Source: Hungatella sp. UBA3147 (GTDB taxonomy: Bacteria; Bacillota; Clostridia; Lachnospirales; Lachnospiraceae). Taken from it: a DNA stretch of 8,167 bases. Both the position numbers and the translations under genes were made by a program. Location: positions 1 through 8,167 of the forward strand of contig DEYX01000069.1 of the NCBI GenBank assembly GCA_002365025.1. Direction: 5' to 3'. The stretch's first letter is position 1, and every line of letters starts with the position of its first letter. Of the stretch, positions 5,349 through 8,167 are shown one piece after another. Below the pieces are notes generated by a model. It saw only the letters and a list, made by a program, of their open reading frames with translations. It did not search any database and was not told where the DNA came from.

Positions 5349-6443
5349 ATGCAGACCTATCCGTTATCCAGCATCTCAGTAGAAGAGGCCGTCAGACTGC
5401 AGTTTAAAGTAATTGATTGTATCACAAAATCATTCAGCGGCCGCGAGATTTTAAATCGTGGAGATTTAGGGATTGTTCCGGGGCTTAATAAGCCGTTAAC
5501 CACAAAAAAAGCGGAACGGGTGATTGCGGATCTGTTTGATGGGGAAGCCTGTATCCTGGTAAGAGGAGCCGGAAGCGGAGCTATAAGAATGGGACTCCAC
5601 AGCATATTAAAACCGGCTGAAAAAATCCTGGTACACAAGGCACCTGTTTACAGCACGACTGCCACATCTTTGGAAATGTTATACATTCCGGCTGTAGAGG
5701 CCGATTATAATGATCCGGACGATATTCGCCGGGTGATAAAAGAAAACGATGATATGAAAGGCGCTCTCATCCAATACACAAGGCAAAAGCCGGATGACCG
5801 TTATGACATAGCCCAGGTGATCGAAACAATTAAGGAATGCATTGATATTCCCATATTAACCGATGATAACTATGCCGCCATGAAAGTGAGCCGGATCGGC
5901 ATCCAGTGCGGCGCGGACCTTTCCTGCTTTTCCTCATTTAAGCTGTTGGGCCCGGAAGGCGTAGGCATTATCGTAGGAAAGGCATGTTATATTGAAAAGT
6001 TAGTGAAAGAAAGTTATTCCGGAGGCATGCAGGTTCAAGGTCACGAAGCCCTGGAGGTGCTCCACGGCCTTGTCTATGCGCCTGTGGCCCTGGCCATCCA
6101 GGCCCAGGTAAATGAAGCATGTGTAAAACGGCTGAACGCAGGTGAGATCCCTCAGGTAAAACAGGCATTTCTGGCAAATGCCCAGTCAAAAGTACTTTTG
6201 GTTGAGTTTTATGAAAACATTGCAGAAAAAGTACTTAGGGAAGCCGAAAAGCTGGGAGCAGCACCGAATCCTGTGGGAGCAGAATCAAAATATGAGCTGG
6301 TTCCCATGTTTTACCGGGTATCCGGTACCTTCCGGAGTGCGGATCCCACGCTGGAAAGCCGTATGATCCGGATCAACCCGATGCGGTCCGGGGCGGATAC
6401 CATTATGCACATTATAAAAGAAGCTGTAGAAAGAGTGATATAA
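5349..6443 (+). CDS. yhfS: YhfS-like fold-type-I PLP-dependent enzyme
   Basis: 364 aa, near the length of E. coli YhfS (about 361), related to aminotransferase class V, SelA and cystathionine-lyase-like PLP enzymes. Visible landmarks are the Gly-rich phosphate-binding loop RGAGSGAIR (72-80), the PLP-ring aspartate in ILTDDNYAAM (169-178, Asp172 or Asp173), and the Schiff-base lysine Lys198 in CFSSFKLLGPEGVG, the usual S-x-x-K-x-x-G-P-x-G-x-G arrangement. SYSGGMQVQGHE (217-228) resembles the cofactor/substrate loop after the lysine in SelA-like enzymes. The start has a perfect AAGGAGG (5334-5340). The stop codon directly abuts the yhfX ATG with no spacer, so the products are probably made in step. 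The reaction (transamination, beta- or gamma-elimination, or other) cannot be decided from sequence. Confidence 0.85.
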   Translation: MQTYPLSSISVEEAVRLQFKVIDCITKSFSGREILNRGDLGIVPGLNKPLTTKKAERVIADLFDGEACILVRGAGSGAIRMGLHSILKPAEKILVHKAPVYSTTATSLEMLYIPAVEADYNDPDDIRRVIKENDDMKGALIQYTRQKPDDRYDIAQVIETIKECIDIPILTDDNYAAMKVSRIGIQCGADLSCFSSFKLLGPEGVGIIVGKACYIEKLVKESYSGGMQVQGHEALEVLHGLVYAPVALAIQAQVNEACVKRLNAGEIPQVKQAFLANAQSKVLLVEFYENIAEKVLREAEKLGAAPNPVGAESKYELVPMFYRVSGTFRSADPTLESRMIRINPMRSGADTIMHIIKEAVERVI

Positions 6444-7601
6444 ATGTTTTTAGAACAGACCTTAAAACGAAACCCGGAACTGATCAATGCTTCCTTTGAT
6501 TTCCATCAGAGCGGGCTGATCCAACCGGATTCTTATGTGATAGACGTGGATACCTTTCTGGATAATGCATCTTACATGTTAAAAGAAGCAAAGAAGGAGA
6601 AGATCCGGTTGTTCTTCATGCTGAAGCAGGCCGGAAGAAATCCCTATCTGGCAGGGAAACTGGTAGAACTGGGCTACGAAGGGGCCGTTGTAGTGGATTA
6701 TAAAGAAGCTAAAGTTATGATGGATCACCAGATCCCAATCGCAAACGCCGGGCATCTGGTACAGATTCCTACTGCCCAGGTAGAGGAGATCGTAGCATAC
6801 CATCCTCATATGATCACAGTATATTCCGAAGAAAAAATCAGTCAGATCCATCGGGCGGCAAAGAAACTGGGGCTTTCCCAAGAGATCATTCTCCGTGTTA
6901 CTAACGATTCGGATATGATCTATTCAGGGCAGACTGCAGGGTTCCATATTGATGCGTTAAAAGATCTGGCAGAACGGGTCAAAATGCAGTATCCCTGTGT
7001 AAGAATTGCAGGTGTCACTTCTTTCCCCTGCTTTTTATATGAAGAAGCCGCCCATGACCTGACCCCTACCAATAACGTGGATACCGTAATACGTGCAGCT
7101 AATATTTTAAAGGAGTGTGGAGTCCCGGTAACCATCGTCAATACGCCTTCTGGCACCTGTACCTACGCTCTAAGCAAGATCAAAGAAATGGGAGGAAACT
7201 GTGCCGAACCGGGCCACGGCCTGACCGGTACAACTCCAATACATGCATACCAGATGCTGGAGGAAATCCCGTGTGTTACTTATGTAAGTGAGATATCCCA
7301 TAATTTTAACGGGCAGGCTTATTGTTACGGCGGCGGCTATTACCGGCGTTCCCACGTAAAGTCTGCCCTGGTTGGGACCTCTTTTGATAGTTATAAAAAA
7401 ATGGGTGTTATTCCGCCTTCCAATGAAAGCATTGATTACCATTTCGGCCTGACGAATGAAGGGACGGTAGGAGATACCGTGGTCATGGCATTCCGCTATC
7501 AGATCTTTGTCACCCGGTCGGATGTGGTGCTGATAGAAGGATTGAAAAAGAAAAAACCAAAAATTGTTGGAATATATGACAGCATGGGGAAAAAGTTATG
7601 A
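6444..7601 (+). CDS. yhfX: YhfX-like PLP enzyme of the alanine racemase fold
   Basis: 385 aa (E. coli YhfX is about 387), a fold-type-III PLP protein: an N-terminal TIM barrel like alanine racemase and a C-terminal beta domain. The candidate Schiff-base lysine is Lys61 in FFMLKQAGRNPYLAG (57-71), corresponding to the VKANAYG element of racemases. NTPSGTCTYA (233-242) and EPGHGLTGTTP (255-265) look like the phosphate-binding elements late in the barrel. From about residue 275 the beta-domain part includes GGGYYRRSH (296-304) and GDTVVMAFRYQIFVTRSDVVLIEG (343-366), similar to the GDxV...Q.F..R stretch in D-amino-acid-metabolising relatives. There is no spacer after yhfS (weak site GAAAGAG in its end) and a 4-base overlap with yhfW, so three enzymes are translated as one block. 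Racemase, dehydratase and decarboxylase activities are all possible. Confidence 0.85.
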   Translation: MFLEQTLKRNPELINASFDFHQSGLIQPDSYVIDVDTFLDNASYMLKEAKKEKIRLFFMLKQAGRNPYLAGKLVELGYEGAVVVDYKEAKVMMDHQIPIANAGHLVQIPTAQVEEIVAYHPHMITVYSEEKISQIHRAAKKLGLSQEIILRVTNDSDMIYSGQTAGFHIDALKDLAERVKMQYPCVRIAGVTSFPCFLYEEAAHDLTPTNNVDTVIRAANILKECGVPVTIVNTPSGTCTYALSKIKEMGGNCAEPGHGLTGTTPIHAYQMLEEIPCVTYVSEISHNFNGQAYCYGGGYYRRSHVKSALVGTSFDSYKKMGVIPPSNESIDYHFGLTNEGTVGDTVVMAFRYQIFVTRSDVVLIEGLKKKKPKIVGIYDSMGKKL

Positions 7602-8167
7602 AAAAAAGATTGATTGTCATCGTTTTGGATGGATTCGGCATTGGAGCCATGGAAGATGCACGTCTTGTCAGGCCGGGAGATGAAAAGGCTAATACCCTTA
7701 GGAGCATTCTGAAAGACTACCCCGATCTAAAACTCCCGGCACTGGAGAGACTGGGGCTCATGAATGCCTACGGAGAGGAAAGTACCTCCATGAAATTCTC
7801 TCCTGAAGCTAATTTCGGAAGCTGCGAGCTCATGCATTTTGGGGCAGATACGTTTATGGGCCATCAGGAAATTATGGGAACACTTCCGAAGAAACCAGAA
7901 GTTCATCCCTTTCAGGAGAAAGCAGATACAGTAAAAACACACCTGGAGGCAAATGGACATCAGGTACAGGTCATAGAACGGCAGGGGCTGCGCTATTTAC
8001 TGGTAGACCAGTACGTAACCGTAGCAGATAATCTGGAAGCGGATTTAGGGATGTGTTACAATGTAACGGCTCCATTGGATCTGATCTCCTTTGAAGAGGA
8101 GTATGCCATAGCCAAAAAGGTAAGGGAAGTAGTAACCGTAGGCCGTGTGATTGTGTTTGGCGGAACC
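7598..8167 (+). CDS. yhfW: YhfW-like phosphopentomutase-superfamily metalloenzyme (partial, N-terminal 190 codons)
   Basis: The gene begins in an ATGA overlap with the yhfX stop and is cut by the window edge; E. coli YhfW is about 408 aa, so roughly half is missing. It belongs to the alkaline-phosphatase-like superfamily that includes phosphopentomutase (DeoB) and cofactor-independent phosphoglycerate mutase. IVIVLDGFGIGAMEDA (6-21) carries the first metal-binding aspartate Asp11 in a DGxGIG motif, and GADTFMGHQEIMG (82-94) matches DeoB's K-D-T-x-T-G-H-W-E, with Thr85 aligned to the phospho-acceptor Thr. In DeoB the residue between H and E is Trp; here it is Gln90, which together with the divergent surroundings supports YhfW rather than true phosphopentomutase. 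The remaining metal ligands (DxxxH, H-x-x-x) would be in the missing half. It probably moves or removes phosphate on a pathway intermediate. Confidence 0.85.
   Translation, partial: MKKRLIVIVLDGFGIGAMEDARLVRPGDEKANTLRSILKDYPDLKLPALERLGLMNAYGEESTSMKFSPEANFGSCELMHFGADTFMGHQEIMGTLPKKPEVHPFQEKADTVKTHLEANGHQVQVIERQGLRYLLVDQYVTVADNLEADLGMCYNVTAPLDLISFEEEYAIAKKVREVVTVGRVIVFGGT

Noticed and set aside
8053..8066. GTTACAATGTAAC near-palindrome as a third operator
   Set aside because: It lies inside yhfW codons, lacks the six-base spacing of the TACA-N6-TGTA motif and is probably coincidence.

Overview
The window looks like chromosomal DNA from an anaerobic Firmicute of the Clostridia, probably Lachnospiraceae-like. 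This is inferred from the mid-40s GC by eye, strong AGGAGG ribosome binding sites, tightly packed co-directional genes and a classic hairpin-plus-T-run terminator. No tRNA, rRNA, insertion sequence, CRISPR array or phage gene is visible. Every gene is on the + strand.

Layout. Positions 1-57 hold the last 18 codons of an unrelated upstream gene, followed by a strong rho-independent terminator (104-148). A sigma-A-like promoter (203-231) with a 14-bp perfect palindrome between its -35 and -10 then starts an operon that runs past the right edge. The order is yhfZ-like regulator (276-1211), yhfY-like stand-alone PRD protein (1272-1631), yhfU-like DUF2620 protein (1696-2067), yhfT-like membrane transporter (2070-3380), a compact amidase-signature protein (3393-4376), php/yhfV phosphotriesterase-homology protein (4466-5335), yhfS-like fold-type-I PLP enzyme (5349-6443), yhfX-like alanine-racemase-fold PLP enzyme (6444-7601) and the first 190 codons of a yhfW-like phosphopentomutase-superfamily enzyme (7598-8167).

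This is the complete gene set of the poorly understood E. coli yhf locus (there yhfZ-Y-X-W-php-U-T-S, recalled from memory). Here the genes are reordered and one more is inserted, the amidase-signature protein. Conservation of eight co-transcribed families across phyla, despite shuffling, argues that they form one functional unit. By inference that unit is uptake and breakdown of an unidentified small molecule: YhfT (perhaps with YhfU) would import it; the amidase, Php, YhfS, YhfX and YhfW would process it by hydrolysis, PLP chemistry and phosphoryl or phosphosugar chemistry; YhfZ and YhfY would sense the substrate or the phosphorylation state. No substrate can be named from the sequence.

The most useful new points are: (1) the added, shortened amidase-signature protein; (2) an exact 14-bp TACA-N6-TGTA motif that occurs exactly 37 bases upstream of both the yhfZ and yhfY ATG codons, a candidate regulator-binding site; (3) a stand-alone PRD with both candidate phospho-histidines beside a DUF2620/transporter pair; and (4) two intergenic hairpins that may tune expression inside the operon.
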